Shown here: piece by piece, positions 5,415 through 13,845 of the stretch
How the letters are laid out: each line of letters opens with the position of its first letter
How positions within the stretch are numbered: the stretch's first letter is position 1
From: Candidatus Moranbacteria bacterium GW2011_GWE1_49_15
GTDB taxonomy: Bacteria; Patescibacteriota; Minisyncoccia; Moranbacterales; GWC2-37-73
Reading direction: 5' to 3'
DNA: 13,845 nucleotides
Assembly (NCBI GenBank): GCA_001003855.1
Contig: LCPX01000019.1
Coordinates: 1 to 13,845, forward strand
Translations under genes and position numbers: made by a program
Notes under the pieces: model-generated
Seen by the model: the letters and a program-made list of their open reading frames with translations, nothing else
Database searches by the model: none
Told to the model about the DNA's origin: nothing

Positions 5415-7709
5415 TTATAGCTCACAACCCCCCCCTCTGGGTATTTCTCCAATTTCGCTAACCTGATTCAACCCCGGTGTGTTAATTTCAAATCTATCAT
5501 TTTTATTATCCCCAATAAAAGCATCAACGTACTCAAATATATTACGACGAGATTGATTTGCAATTCCTATTATTCTTTTGACTATATCAAGCTTGGTCTG
5601 CGGATGAAAATCATACATCTTACCATTAGGATCTTTCATGACATATTCAAGATCTTTCGCAAATTTCCTAGAATTTGGAGGATTCAATTCCCTAAGCTTA
5701 GCAAACTCAACTTTAATTTCCCTTTCGATTTCCTCCCGTTCTCGTTCCTGAACAGAAGGCTGATTTGGTATCTGTGGGGATTTTTTAGCTTGAGCTGGAA
5801 CTTTTTCCCTGAAATCCCGCCCTTCGAGTTCAATCTTTCCATTCCTTCTCACTATAGAAGTTCCGTGCTTACTATCAAAATGCGCATGCGGTGATACAAT
5901 CACCAAGCCATTCTTATCGTAGAATCTCCTACCTCCTTCAACGGGAGAATGCCCATGCAATATAGTATTAATCCCTAGTTCCCTGACTTTTTCAACCATG
6001 CGTTCCTCGGAATTATATTTTTTTATTTTCTCAAATAACTCTTCTTGCGACTCATTTCTTTTAGCGAAATCCCTGTTCTTAAAAGCAGTGAAAATTCTTA
6101 CCACTTCATCTGCATATTCTCCCGAAATAGGATAAATTGCCCTCCAATTTTCAATATTTTTTTGTATATATTTCTCGTCTATACTCATATCCACAAAAGA
6201 ATCTTTGTTGTTCAAAATCATATCCCATGTTTTCCATGCCATTCCCAAATATCCATTCTTGTCCAATATTTTTCTTGCTTCCGAAGAAAAAACGATGTCC
6301 CCCTTCGCATACAAAGATTCCGCAATTTTAGACATTAAATCCCCCGCTATCATCATGAATGCTTTTTCTTTATCCACTCCCTTTTCCGTAAAATATCTCC
6401 TATTGTCGGCGTTCAGATATGTTTCCATGATGTCCCAGAAGCCGTCATCCGGTTTATCTCCGGCAAATAGCATGTTCCTGAGATTCGCTTGGAAGATTTT
6501 ATTGATTTCATCCGCCTTTCTATCGACATCTCCTCCTTTCATCAAATCAAAAGCCATTCCAACCGTGGGGTCGGTATGGCAAAAAAGCGTATCGTCATGG
6601 ACGACGGCCACCTTGAGCTTGCAGATGTCTTCCAAGATTTCCCTGCCCTCTTTGGTCGACCGCATGTTGGACAAAATTTCCGGGGTGCGGTCGTATAACT
6701 TGGGCCAAAGCTCTTTCTGTTTTGCTTTAAATTCCTCCTTAAGCCAACCTTTTTTCGGACCATGCTCCACGAAAGGATTCACTTTTTTCAATTCGGATTT
6801 CGGATCTGGATCGAATTTGGCAAGTTCCCAAAGTCCAATAGATTGATCGGTGAACAATTCAGCGTTATTTTCCGCATACTTATCCCCTCCTGTCCTAGAG
6901 AGAAACAAGATAAAATCCATATCATGGTTCCCGCAAAGGAAATCCACCTGCCCACCTTGTTTTTCCGCTTGTTCCCTAAGGTTTCCTATGATAGAAGTTA
7001 TCTCCATTCCGTCCATACTCCTATCACCCAAGATATCTCCAAGAAAGACGAGCTTCTTATTTCCTCCGGTCCAATTCCACTTTCCACCGGAATCTTTTTC
7101 GGCGACTCCCAATTTTCGCACATGCCTTTCGAAATTCCGCATGTCACCATCGAGATCCTCGATGGCCATCACTTCCGTCTCCCTTTTCACTTCCCACCAT
7201 TCCTTCTTTCCTGGTTCGGTTATTTGTTCGGGGGATTGGGTTGGGGATATTATTTTTGGGATTGGAATTTGTTGCGTCTCTTTTTCAGATGCCTGCTCTT
7301 CTTCAATTCCTGTTTTTAATGATTTAGATTTTTCCGCCTCCAGTACGGTTTGGCTGGTTTTAACCTCTGATCCTGTCACTGTCTCCGCTTCGACAACGTT
7401 AGGTTGTTGTTGGATTTTAAAAAACGAGATGAGCAAAATTTCATTATCCTCTATGGTTTTAACATTTCCATTTTGAGCCCTTAAAGCCATGAATTCTTCC
7501 AGGAGATTGCTTTTTTCCAATATTGTAAAACCAATTTTCAATAAGGAGATATTTTTCTTCTTAGCTTCTGTTGATAATAAATTATTTGTAATTTTTCCCT
7601 TTTTTATTAAATCAAGAAGTTGATCTCCGGAAAGATCAGATAGGGATTTATTCTCAGCACCATTCTCCTTTAAGTTTTCAGAAGGAAGATTGTAGGTGTT
7701 TTTTTCCAT
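5415..7709 (-). CDS. PPP/calcineurin-like metallophosphatase, paralogue B (764 aa)
   Basis: The N-terminal helical domain (about 20-100) is followed by a charged low-complexity linker (100-166). The phosphatase core starts at EWWEVKRETEV. Visible motifs are D185-L-D187-G (equivalent to GDxHG, with Asp replacing His), GD at 224-225 with D229-R230 (GDxxDRG with one extra residue), GNHD at 260-263, H371/H378, and HGH at 585-587. A long helical insert (about 390-575) separates the last metal motif from the rest. The C-terminus (655-764) has a charged helix and ends in GGGCEL, coded by a G8 run; it is unlike the tail of paralogue A. It starts 13 nt after the stop of paralogue A, so they are co-transcribed, though the ribosome binding site is weak. 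The substrate is unknown; PPP enzymes include protein phosphatases and ApaH. There is no signal peptide, so it is probably cytosolic. Confidence 0.8.
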   Translation of the reverse strand: MEKNTYNLPSENLKENGAENKSLSDLSGDQLLDLIKKGKITNNLLSTEAKKKNISLLKIGFTILEKSNLLEEFMALRAQNGNVKTIEDNEILLISFFKIQQQPNVVEAETVTGSEVKTSQTVLEAEKSKSLKTGIEEEQASEKETQQIPIPKIISPTQSPEQITEPGKKEWWEVKRETEVMAIEDLDGDMRNFERHVRKLGVAEKDSGGKWNWTGGNKKLVFLGDILGDRSMDGMEITSIIGNLREQAEKQGGQVDFLCGNHDMDFILFLSRTGGDKYAENNAELFTDQSIGLWELAKFDPDPKSELKKVNPFVEHGPKKGWLKEEFKAKQKELWPKLYDRTPEILSNMRSTKEGREILEDICKLKVAVVHDDTLFCHTDPTVGMAFDLMKGGDVDRKADEINKIFQANLRNMLFAGDKPDDGFWDIMETYLNADNRRYFTEKGVDKEKAFMMIAGDLMSKIAESLYAKGDIVFSSEARKILDKNGYLGMAWKTWDMILNNKDSFVDMSIDEKYIQKNIENWRAIYPISGEYADEVVRIFTAFKNRDFAKRNESQEELFEKIKKYNSEERMVEKVRELGINTILHGHSPVEGGRRFYDKNGLVIVSPHAHFDSKHGTSIVRRNGKIELEGRDFREKVPAQAKKSPQIPNQPSVQEREREEIEREIKVEFAKLRELNPPNSRKFAKDLEYVMKDPNGKMYDFHPQTKLDIVKRIIGIANQSRRNIFEYVDAFIGDNKNDRFEINTPGLNQVSEIGEIPRGGGCEL

Positions 7710-7722
7710 TTACTCTAAAAAA

Positions 7723-10044
7723 TTACATTATTATATCCAAAATATGCAAATCAGCCACTATAAAAGCTCTTTTTGTATTGAGGTCTTCCTTTTCGCTTTT
7801 TAGAGTTTCCTTCTCCTTATCATTTTTGGCTTTCCCGATTTCCATATTCTTATCCTCCACCCTCTTCTCAATAATCTTCTTTTCATTTTCCAAAACCACC
7901 GTCAGCGCCAGCTTCTCAATCGCCTTATCCGTGCGCTCCGCGTCAGGAATAACCCGCAGTTTATCATCGAATTGCGACTTCAATTCAGGATTTTGTTGGA
8001 TGAAGCCTAGCGCCAATTCCCTTGGACTTACTTGTATCTTCTGAGCCTCTTCTTTTATCGCATCGTAGGAAAGTTCGAAATCATTGAAAAGCCCGGATAG
8101 TTTTTTGGAAGATTCGATTATTTTTTCCTGTTTCGCATCAGACACCGGCGGCATCTGTGGCGGCATCTGCGGCATTACCGGTGCTTGAGCCGGAGGCGTG
8201 GCAGGCGCCGGAGGAGATTGCGCCGGAGCGGACGGAGGTTGGGCGGGAAAAGATTTTTGCTTAGGGGTTATTTCCCTGAATTTTTCATCAACAAGATCTA
8301 TTTTTCCATCTTTTCTTATGATTCCGGTGCCATTTATTCCGTGTGGAGTAGCTACTATAAAGCCATTTTCATCGTATGTCCGTGCATTTGCAGTATGACC
8401 ATGCATAACAGCGTTGACCCCGGATTTTCTCATCTTTGCAATTATGCTTTTATGGGTATTAAATTCATTCATTATTTCAGACAACCTGTTCTCCGATTCA
8501 TACAAGGCATTTGAATCTTTTTTATTTATCGCATCAAATATTTTGATTATTTCCTCTGTATAATCACCTCCCAAATGATTATCATCTTTCCAAGAATCAA
8601 TTGCTTCCTTTATAATTTTTTCATCCACATCCACATGGCTTTCTTTGTCATAAAGAATATCTTTCCAAATATCCCATTCGTGACCAGTATATCCATATTT
8701 TTCCAACATGTGATTTAATTTATGGGATACATATATATTCCCATTCTTAAATAAATATCCCGCTGTTTCCGCGCTAAGTTTATATGCCAATTTGTCAAAT
8801 AGCTCGGGGGTTTCACGAGTGAACTTCTTCCTATTTCCCGTATTCAAATACACATCCCGTATCTCATAATATTCCCTGTCGAATCCATCTCCATCCAACA
8901 ACGCGTCTCTGAGATTCTGTTGGAAGACTTCGTTGAGATGATCGACCTGTTCGGACGCGTTATTTCCTTTCATAAAGCCGACAGCCATACTCATAGTCGG
9001 ATCGGTATGGCAAAAAAGAGTGTCGTCATGGATGACGGCCACCTTGAGCTTACAGATATTTTCCAGAATCCCCTTGCCTTTCTTGTCTGAACGCATATTT
9101 TCCAGGATCTGCGGTATGCGGTCATAGAGTTTTGGCCACAGTTCTTCCTGTCTTCTTTCGAAATCCGGTGACTTGGGACCGATCCTTTTCAATTCGGATT
9201 TAGGATCAGGATCAAATTGGGCGAGTTCCCAGATCCCCACCGACTGGTCAGTGAACAAAGCCGCATTGACCTTGGCATATTCTTTCGAAGCCGATTTGGT
9301 CAAAAAAGTGATAAATTCCATATCATGGTTCCCACACAAGAAATCCACCTGCCCTCCTTGTTTTTCCGCTTGTTCCCTAAGGTTTCCTATAATGGAAGTT
9401 ATCTCCATTCCGTCCATGCTCCGATCGCCCAAAATATCTCCCAAAAAAACCAGTTTTTTATTTCCTCCGGTCCAATTCCAATTTCCACCGGAATCTTTTT
9501 CGGCGACTCCCAATTTTCGCACATGCCTTTCGAAATTCCGCATATCGCCATCAAGATCTTCGATGGCCATCACCTCCGTTTCCCTTTTCACTTCCCACCA
9601 TTCCCTTTTTCCATGTATCCGGATGGCTTCAAGGGAGGATGGTTGTGTGACTTGCAAAGCAGAAGGGGTTGCTTCGACTACTTTCTCAGCCCGATCTTCA
9701 GATTTTTCGTGTTCAGGTGCTAATTCCTCCAAATCTTGCTCCACCTGTTGTCTTTTTTTAAGATAATTCCCCAAAATTCTTTCTTCCGCTATGGTCTCAT
9801 TTTCTTCAATTTCAATTTTTCCATAATAATCAATAAAATCCTCCATCAAACCCGCTTCTAGCAAAACCTCATATCCCAATTTATATATCTCAACATTTAA
9901 ACCCTCGACCTCCCGTTCCAATATATCTTCAGTTAACTTTCCATTCTTCAGCAATTCGGCTAATTTCTTAATTGATAAATCATATTTTATTTTTTTTCCA
10001 TGGAACTCCTTATTCTCATTTACACTAAATGACTCTTTTTCCAT
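7723..10044 (-). CDS. PPP/calcineurin-like metallophosphatase, paralogue A, with shared C-terminal domain (773 aa)
   Basis: The layout is that of paralogue B: a helical N-terminal domain (about 20-100) recognisably similar to B, a linker, then the core with D163-L-D165-G, GD 202-203/D207-R208, GNHD 238-241, H339/H346 and HGH 548-550. Residues 146-245 are 97% identical to B. After the core come a Pro/Ala-rich linker (about 596-635) and a helical domain (636-773), which B lacks but which the upstream DHH protein carries. The gene starts 35 nt after the DHH stop codon without a clear Shine-Dalgarno, so translation may be weak or coupled. The His-to-Asp change in motif I is shared with B, so it is a real family trait rather than damage. 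Substrate unknown. Confidence 0.8.
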   Translation of the reverse strand: MEKESFSVNENKEFHGKKIKYDLSIKKLAELLKNGKLTEDILEREVEGLNVEIYKLGYEVLLEAGLMEDFIDYYGKIEIEENETIAEERILGNYLKKRQQVEQDLEELAPEHEKSEDRAEKVVEATPSALQVTQPSSLEAIRIHGKREWWEVKRETEVMAIEDLDGDMRNFERHVRKLGVAEKDSGGNWNWTGGNKKLVFLGDILGDRSMDGMEITSIIGNLREQAEKQGGQVDFLCGNHDMEFITFLTKSASKEYAKVNAALFTDQSVGIWELAQFDPDPKSELKRIGPKSPDFERRQEELWPKLYDRIPQILENMRSDKKGKGILENICKLKVAVIHDDTLFCHTDPTMSMAVGFMKGNNASEQVDHLNEVFQQNLRDALLDGDGFDREYYEIRDVYLNTGNRKKFTRETPELFDKLAYKLSAETAGYLFKNGNIYVSHKLNHMLEKYGYTGHEWDIWKDILYDKESHVDVDEKIIKEAIDSWKDDNHLGGDYTEEIIKIFDAINKKDSNALYESENRLSEIMNEFNTHKSIIAKMRKSGVNAVMHGHTANARTYDENGFIVATPHGINGTGIIRKDGKIDLVDEKFREITPKQKSFPAQPPSAPAQSPPAPATPPAQAPVMPQMPPQMPPVSDAKQEKIIESSKKLSGLFNDFELSYDAIKEEAQKIQVSPRELALGFIQQNPELKSQFDDKLRVIPDAERTDKAIEKLALTVVLENEKKIIEKRVEDKNMEIGKAKNDKEKETLKSEKEDLNTKRAFIVADLHILDIIM
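8138..8199. repeat. 62-nt exact direct repeat, copy 1 (Pro-rich linker of phosphatase A)
   Basis: Identical base for base to 10447-10508. After one mismatch a further 21 nt (8201-8221) also match. It codes for the Pro/Gln/Met-rich linker shared with the DHH protein. Confidence 0.95.
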
Positions 10045-10079
10045 TTCATTGAATATTTAATATTTTTATCAAACAAAAC

Positions 10080-13000
10080 TCAGCTTCTTGCTATCTTAAC
10101 ATGAACAATATCAGCCTTTATGCCTCTAAGATTTATCCTTAAAATATCATCCTCCCCCGCTCTTTCCATTTTCTCCTCAATTAATCTCTTTTCGTCTTCC
10201 AAAATCACTGTCAACGCCAACTTCTCAATCACTTTATCAGTGCGCTCCGCGTCAGGAATGGCTTGTAATTTCGTTTCGTATTGCGACTTCAATTCCGGAT
10301 TAGATTCGATAAATCCCAAAGCTAATTCCCTTGGACTTACTTGTATCTTCTGAGCCTCTTCTTTTATCACGTCATAGGAAAGTTCGAATTCGGAAAACAA
10401 TCCGGCCATGTTTTTGGCGGATTCAGCTATTTTTTCCTGTTTGGCGTCAGACACCGGCGGCATCTGTGGCGGCATCTGCGGCATTACCGGTGCTTGAGCC
10501 GGAGGCGTTGCAGGCGCCGGAGGAGATTGCGGCGGAGCGGTAGGGGCTTGGGTTGGAGCCTGGGCAGGGGCGGAAGTCGGTCTGCTTTTCGCCTGTTCGT
10601 TTTTCTTCATGGCTTTTTCCATGGCGTTTTTAAAAACCGCATTGGAAGAGAAGCGCCTGCCGGAAAGCTTGGAAAAAATGTCTTCGATGGTCAGCGTCAA
10701 ATCGCCGCCTTCGTCGGACTTTTTGAGCCACATGTGGCCTCTCACGTTGAATCCTTGTCCCAATCCTCCGGGAAGAGAATTCTCGTCCATTTTCTTGGAC
10801 GTGTAGAGGATGAAGGTGTTCTCTTCTGGCGACCAGATGAGATATCCGTCGTATCCGGAATTTTTCACGACGAAAGATCCGCCGGCCTCTTTCGAAACCC
10901 TGGAAAATCTCCTGCCGTCTTTTTTGAGCATCTTCACGTCGACCAGTACTTTTCCGAAACGGCCCGCGCCGGTGTCCACCACGAATCCTTCCTTCGCCAT
11001 GCTTTTGATTTCCTGCTTAGCTTTAAACACGGCGTCTTTGAGATAATTGCTGAATTGTTCCAGCGATTGTATGCCGCCGTTTCTCGGATCGGTGTGCAAG
11101 GTCGCTTTGAGATAATCTTCAGGCAAAGGATCGGCCGGATCCTGTCCCCCTTCGACCAATTCCATAATCTGCGCGACGGAAAGTTTCCTGTATAGTCCGT
11201 AGAGGTTGCGATGGTAATTCTCCGCGACCCTCTTGTCATCGAAACTGTTCGAATTGCCGTTATCTATGTTCGTGATGAATTCGACGTATTTATCGAATTG
11301 TGGAGTTTTTTTCAAAAGGCCCATTTCGACCAAGGTCTTATATAAAAACGCGGTAGCCGAAGTCCCGTTATGCGAACTTTCGGCGTGATGGTCGAAAATC
11401 AGACGCTTCCCGTTTTCCTGGGAAATGACTCCGTGATTATTGGACGTATCCATGATGACGCCGCTCTCGGAAGACTCGCCTTTATTCACGAAATTTATCT
11501 TGCTCCGGTCCACTTTTATCCCGGCCAATTCCAAAAGCATCAGACAACTTTCGCCGTCATGGTCGGATTCATTAAGCGCGATCTCATATTTCTTCGTGTC
11601 CGGATTGTAACCCATCATATTGTGCACCGTGAACTCATCCCAAAGCTTTTTGGTAAGTTCCAAAATTTTCTTGTCGCCCTCTTCTTTCGTCGGCGCGTTC
11701 AAAGCGTCATATTTCAAATCCGCGGAATTTTCCAACTTGAAGATCGTGTGCCAAGCGGCCGCTCTGGTCGCCTGAGTATCCCGCTCCTTGCCCACATCCA
11801 GGATTTTTTTCAAAAGTTTTTCCTTGCCGGTTTCTTCTTTTTTCTTTTCCGGCGCGGCTTTTTTCTTTTTCTTGGCGGCGGCCGGCGGGACTTCCACTGT
11901 TTCCTGCTTCTTCGGTTCTTCCGCTTTTTTCACCGGAACCATTCTGCGGATAACCGGTTTCTCAACCGGCATCTTCGGTCTCCTTGTTTCTTCCAATCTT
12001 TCAAGCGGAGTGCGCGCCAAAATCGGAACGGCGTATGGAAGTTCGACGTCATAATCCATCGGCACGTCCAAAACCAAAGTCCGGACATCTTCTCCTTGAT
12101 ATATTTCCCTGACCCCTTCTCCGATATGAGTCGCCAACACGCTGACTTTTTCCGCTCCCTCCACGCTTCCTTCAACGACGGCGACTTCGGCGAACTTGCC
12201 CAAAAATTCCGCCCTTCCGCCGGCGTCTCGGAAAGCCAATTTTCCGATCTCGCTTTCCATGTCGATGAGGGCGTTACCGTTCGCATCAATCGGGATTTCG
12301 ACCACCTGGTTTTGCGTGTCGCTGGAGAGCGAAACTAAAAGCTTCATCTTGCCCTCGGACATCAGTTCCTGCGGATTCCAACTTTTGCCTTCATGGAAAG
12401 AGCCGCCTGGCGCCATATGCTTCACGTTGAAAACGAAATTTCCATCTCCGTCCATGCCGGTCCCGTCCTCTCCGCCCCATCTGAGCCTGAGCTCGTTTTT
12501 GTCGAACGCGGCCGTGTCGTTGTCAGCCCATCCCGCCCTTTTGATTTCCCGAAACATCTCTTCGTGTCTCCCGATATATTCCTTCGCCTCGAATTCCACT
12601 GGTTTCGGATCCACATGCTTCACGATTTCTTCCGGAAATATCCCGGCCTCCGTCATCGCCTGCTTGCTCTCAGCGGACAAGGATCCGTCCTGACCAAGTT
12701 CCATGCCCTCAAAAAGTTTCTCACCGGATCCACCGTTGATGATATTGAACGAACCGTCGTCACTTTGGGAAATTTCCAAACCTTTAGGAACTTTGACCGA
12801 AAAATTTTCCGCGACCGAGATTTCCTGCATTTTGGAAGGATCGAACTGCGGAAGATTTCCCGAAACATAACGCCGCATATATTCCAAAGCGGTGAAGCTC
12901 TTCGCTTGCCCGGCTCCGGAAATTTCCTGCGTATTGAAAAGCCCTTCCGATTTCCCTCCGACGGCTGCGCCGATTTCCTGCGCCGCGGTTCCGATCACGA

Positions 13001-13845
13001 GGCCCACTCCGACCCCTTTAGCTACCGCCCAAGCGACCTTTTTCCTTTTCATAGCGTCGAACGCCTTATCCTTGGAAGTTTTTTCCTTCAAGAACTCCTC
13101 CTGGATTTTGGAATTCTTGCTGTGTTCCAAATAATTTTTGAGTTGCTCTTCGTCGTTATAGAAAGTCGCCCAATCGGCGTGGACATTCTTTTTGAGATAA
13201 ACTTTCGCCTCGGCGGAAGCGATGTACATTTTCGTCCTCTCCTGTTCGACTTTCTTGGCGTCGGAAAAACCGACCAGGTCGATCTTCTCCTGCTCCGAAA
13301 AACTTATCCTGGAATCTATCTCGACAATCCCCGAAAGCACCGCATGCAAAACCGCCTCATTCGGACCGCTTTTGAGATTCTCCAAAGATTCCCTGAGTTT
13401 TTCCGTGAGTTCCGTCGCCTGCCTGGTTTCATGGCGGAAATCTTCCATTTCTTCCCTTCTTTCCGAGCCAATTTCGATCCTCTTTCCTCCTTTAGCCATC
13501 TCGCGCGCATGCTGGGCGCGTTCCTCTTTGACCCTTTTTCCGACTCCGGCGCTGAGCCCCAAGCCCAAGGGTCCGGCTAACTTCGTGGCTTTATGGGCCG
13601 TTCCCACGGCGCCCTTAGTAATGAGTCCGTGCGCGATCGCCACAGCCGAAGCGGCCGTGGTTTCATTGATGAATTTTCCTAAAAAAGATTTTTGGATTCT
13701 GTCGGTGATTTTGTCCACGGCGTTGAATTGCGGCTCCGTCTCCACTCCGGCTCTGGCCTTACCGACAACTACCTCGAATTCCAAATCAAGGGCGTCCAGT
13801 CCCGTTCCGTGGGAAACGCTGTCTTTGACCTGTTTGGCTATCTCA
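10080..13845 (-). CDS. DHH-family phosphoesterase, very large multidomain protein, 5' end outside window (at least 1254 aa)
   Basis: The frame stays open to the right edge. The TTG at 13784 has no ribosome binding site and 20 sense codons precede it, so the true start lies beyond the window. In visible residues: two Gly/Ala-rich hydrophobic stretches (62-102 and about 268-296, membrane-associated?) surround a charged coiled region; 300-628 is unrecognised; a Lys/Pro/Ala-rich linker lies at 629-672; the DHH domain follows with D761-x-D763, D799, D818-H819-H820 and D861, the full metal set. A GFNVRGH segment (about 1031-1039) may be a DHHA1-like substrate site. A Pro-rich linker (1085-1128) and a C-terminal helical domain match phosphatase A. 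DHH enzymes cleave phosphodiesters (RecJ, NrnA, c-di-AMP hydrolases); the substrate here is unknown. It is upstream of both phosphatases in one apparent operon. Confidence 0.75.
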   Translation of the reverse strand, partial: EIAKQVKDSVSHGTGLDALDLEFEVVVGKARAGVETEPQFNAVDKITDRIQKSFLGKFINETTAASAVAIAHGLITKGAVGTAHKATKLAGPLGLGLSAGVGKRVKEERAQHAREMAKGGKRIEIGSERREEMEDFRHETRQATELTEKLRESLENLKSGPNEAVLHAVLSGIVEIDSRISFSEQEKIDLVGFSDAKKVEQERTKMYIASAEAKVYLKKNVHADWATFYNDEEQLKNYLEHSKNSKIQEEFLKEKTSKDKAFDAMKRKKVAWAVAKGVGVGLVIGTAAQEIGAAVGGKSEGLFNTQEISGAGQAKSFTALEYMRRYVSGNLPQFDPSKMQEISVAENFSVKVPKGLEISQSDDGSFNIINGGSGEKLFEGMELGQDGSLSAESKQAMTEAGIFPEEIVKHVDPKPVEFEAKEYIGRHEEMFREIKRAGWADNDTAAFDKNELRLRWGGEDGTGMDGDGNFVFNVKHMAPGGSFHEGKSWNPQELMSEGKMKLLVSLSSDTQNQVVEIPIDANGNALIDMESEIGKLAFRDAGGRAEFLGKFAEVAVVEGSVEGAEKVSVLATHIGEGVREIYQGEDVRTLVLDVPMDYDVELPYAVPILARTPLERLEETRRPKMPVEKPVIRRMVPVKKAEEPKKQETVEVPPAAAKKKKKAAPEKKKEETGKEKLLKKILDVGKERDTQATRAAAWHTIFKLENSADLKYDALNAPTKEEGDKKILELTKKLWDEFTVHNMMGYNPDTKKYEIALNESDHDGESCLMLLELAGIKVDRSKINFVNKGESSESGVIMDTSNNHGVISQENGKRLIFDHHAESSHNGTSATAFLYKTLVEMGLLKKTPQFDKYVEFITNIDNGNSNSFDDKRVAENYHRNLYGLYRKLSVAQIMELVEGGQDPADPLPEDYLKATLHTDPRNGGIQSLEQFSNYLKDAVFKAKQEIKSMAKEGFVVDTGAGRFGKVLVDVKMLKKDGRRFSRVSKEAGGSFVVKNSGYDGYLIWSPEENTFILYTSKKMDENSLPGGLGQGFNVRGHMWLKKSDEGGDLTLTIEDIFSKLSGRRFSSNAVFKNAMEKAMKKNEQAKSRPTSAPAQAPTQAPTAPPQSPPAPATPPAQAPVMPQMPPQMPPVSDAKQEKIAESAKNMAGLFSEFELSYDVIKEEAQKIQVSPRELALGFIESNPELKSQYETKLQAIPDAERTDKVIEKLALTVILEDEKRLIEEKMERAGEDDILRINLRGIKADIVHVKIARS
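10447..10508. repeat. 62-nt exact direct repeat, copy 2 (Pro-rich linker of DHH protein)
   Basis: Exact partner of 8138-8199, about 2.3 kb away in the same orientation. The protein similarity continues for about 100 residues after the linker, including a second nearly identical DNA stretch around 10325-10368 versus 8015-8059. Confidence 0.95.

Noticed and set aside
8138..10508. Direct repeats as a CRISPR or transposon signature
   Set aside because: There are only two copies, 2.3 kb apart, both within coding sequence for the same protein domain; no spacers or ends are seen.
12393..13580. Long plus-strand open frame (395 codons) opposite the DHH gene
   Set aside because: It is antisense to a frame with clear DHH motifs, has no ribosome binding site, and its composition is that of a mirrored Glu/Lys-rich gene. 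The same applies to the frames at 11370-12338, 10341-11195, 9173-9766 and 6205-7319.

Overview
The window looks like a bacterial chromosome segment from a poorly characterised lineage. Candidate Phyla Radiation/Patescibacteria is my best guess, an inference from style only: very large multi-domain hypothetical proteins with Pro/Ala linkers, small zinc-ribbon proteins, a lone IS200-type element and no recognisable housekeeping gene. Bacterial start signals are clear (many GGAGG Shine-Dalgarno motifs, sigma70-like promoters). TGA is read as stop, so this is not a TGA-recoding lineage. No tRNA, rRNA or CRISPR array was seen.

Left part (1-1510, minus strand): an apparent operon of three small genes, 942->565 (double zinc-finger protein), 515->234 (zinc-finger plus one membrane helix) and 206->24 (very basic small protein), with a perfect TATAAT box upstream at 979-984. 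Before it lies a 76-residue orphan gene (1364->1134) with its own terminator.

1533-2081: an IS200/IS605-type insertion. Its tnpA (2000->1579) is split by a -1 frame change at an A6 run, so the HUH motif and the catalytic tyrosine lie in different frames. Four hairpins with the same TAAC loop flank it, and a 13-bp stem hides its ribosome binding site.

2150-5390: a divergent locus. A single-pass membrane protein (3028->2150) and a von Willebrand A protein (3361->4104) are driven by back-to-back promoters. The vWA gene is followed by a protein-kinase-like gene (4268->5269) with a C-terminal zinc ribbon. vWA plus this kinase type matches two thirds of the TerY-P triad (YegL/YegI-like); the PP2C member is absent here.

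5415-13845 (minus strand, convergent): three large phosphoesterase-like genes read from right to left. The first is a DHH-family protein of at least 1254 residues whose start lies beyond the right edge. It is followed by two tandem paralogues of a PPP/calcineurin-like metallophosphatase (773 and 764 residues). The paralogues share a core of about 100 residues that is 97% identical, while their ends have diverged. The DHH protein and the 773-residue phosphatase share a Pro-rich linker and C-terminal helical domain, including a 62-nt exact DNA repeat.

Inference: the kinase/vWA/membrane module and the phosphoesterase operon may form one phosphorylation-based signalling system in which PPP-type enzymes take the place of the usual PP2C. 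Only gene proximity supports this; the two halves are convergent and a strong terminator separates them.
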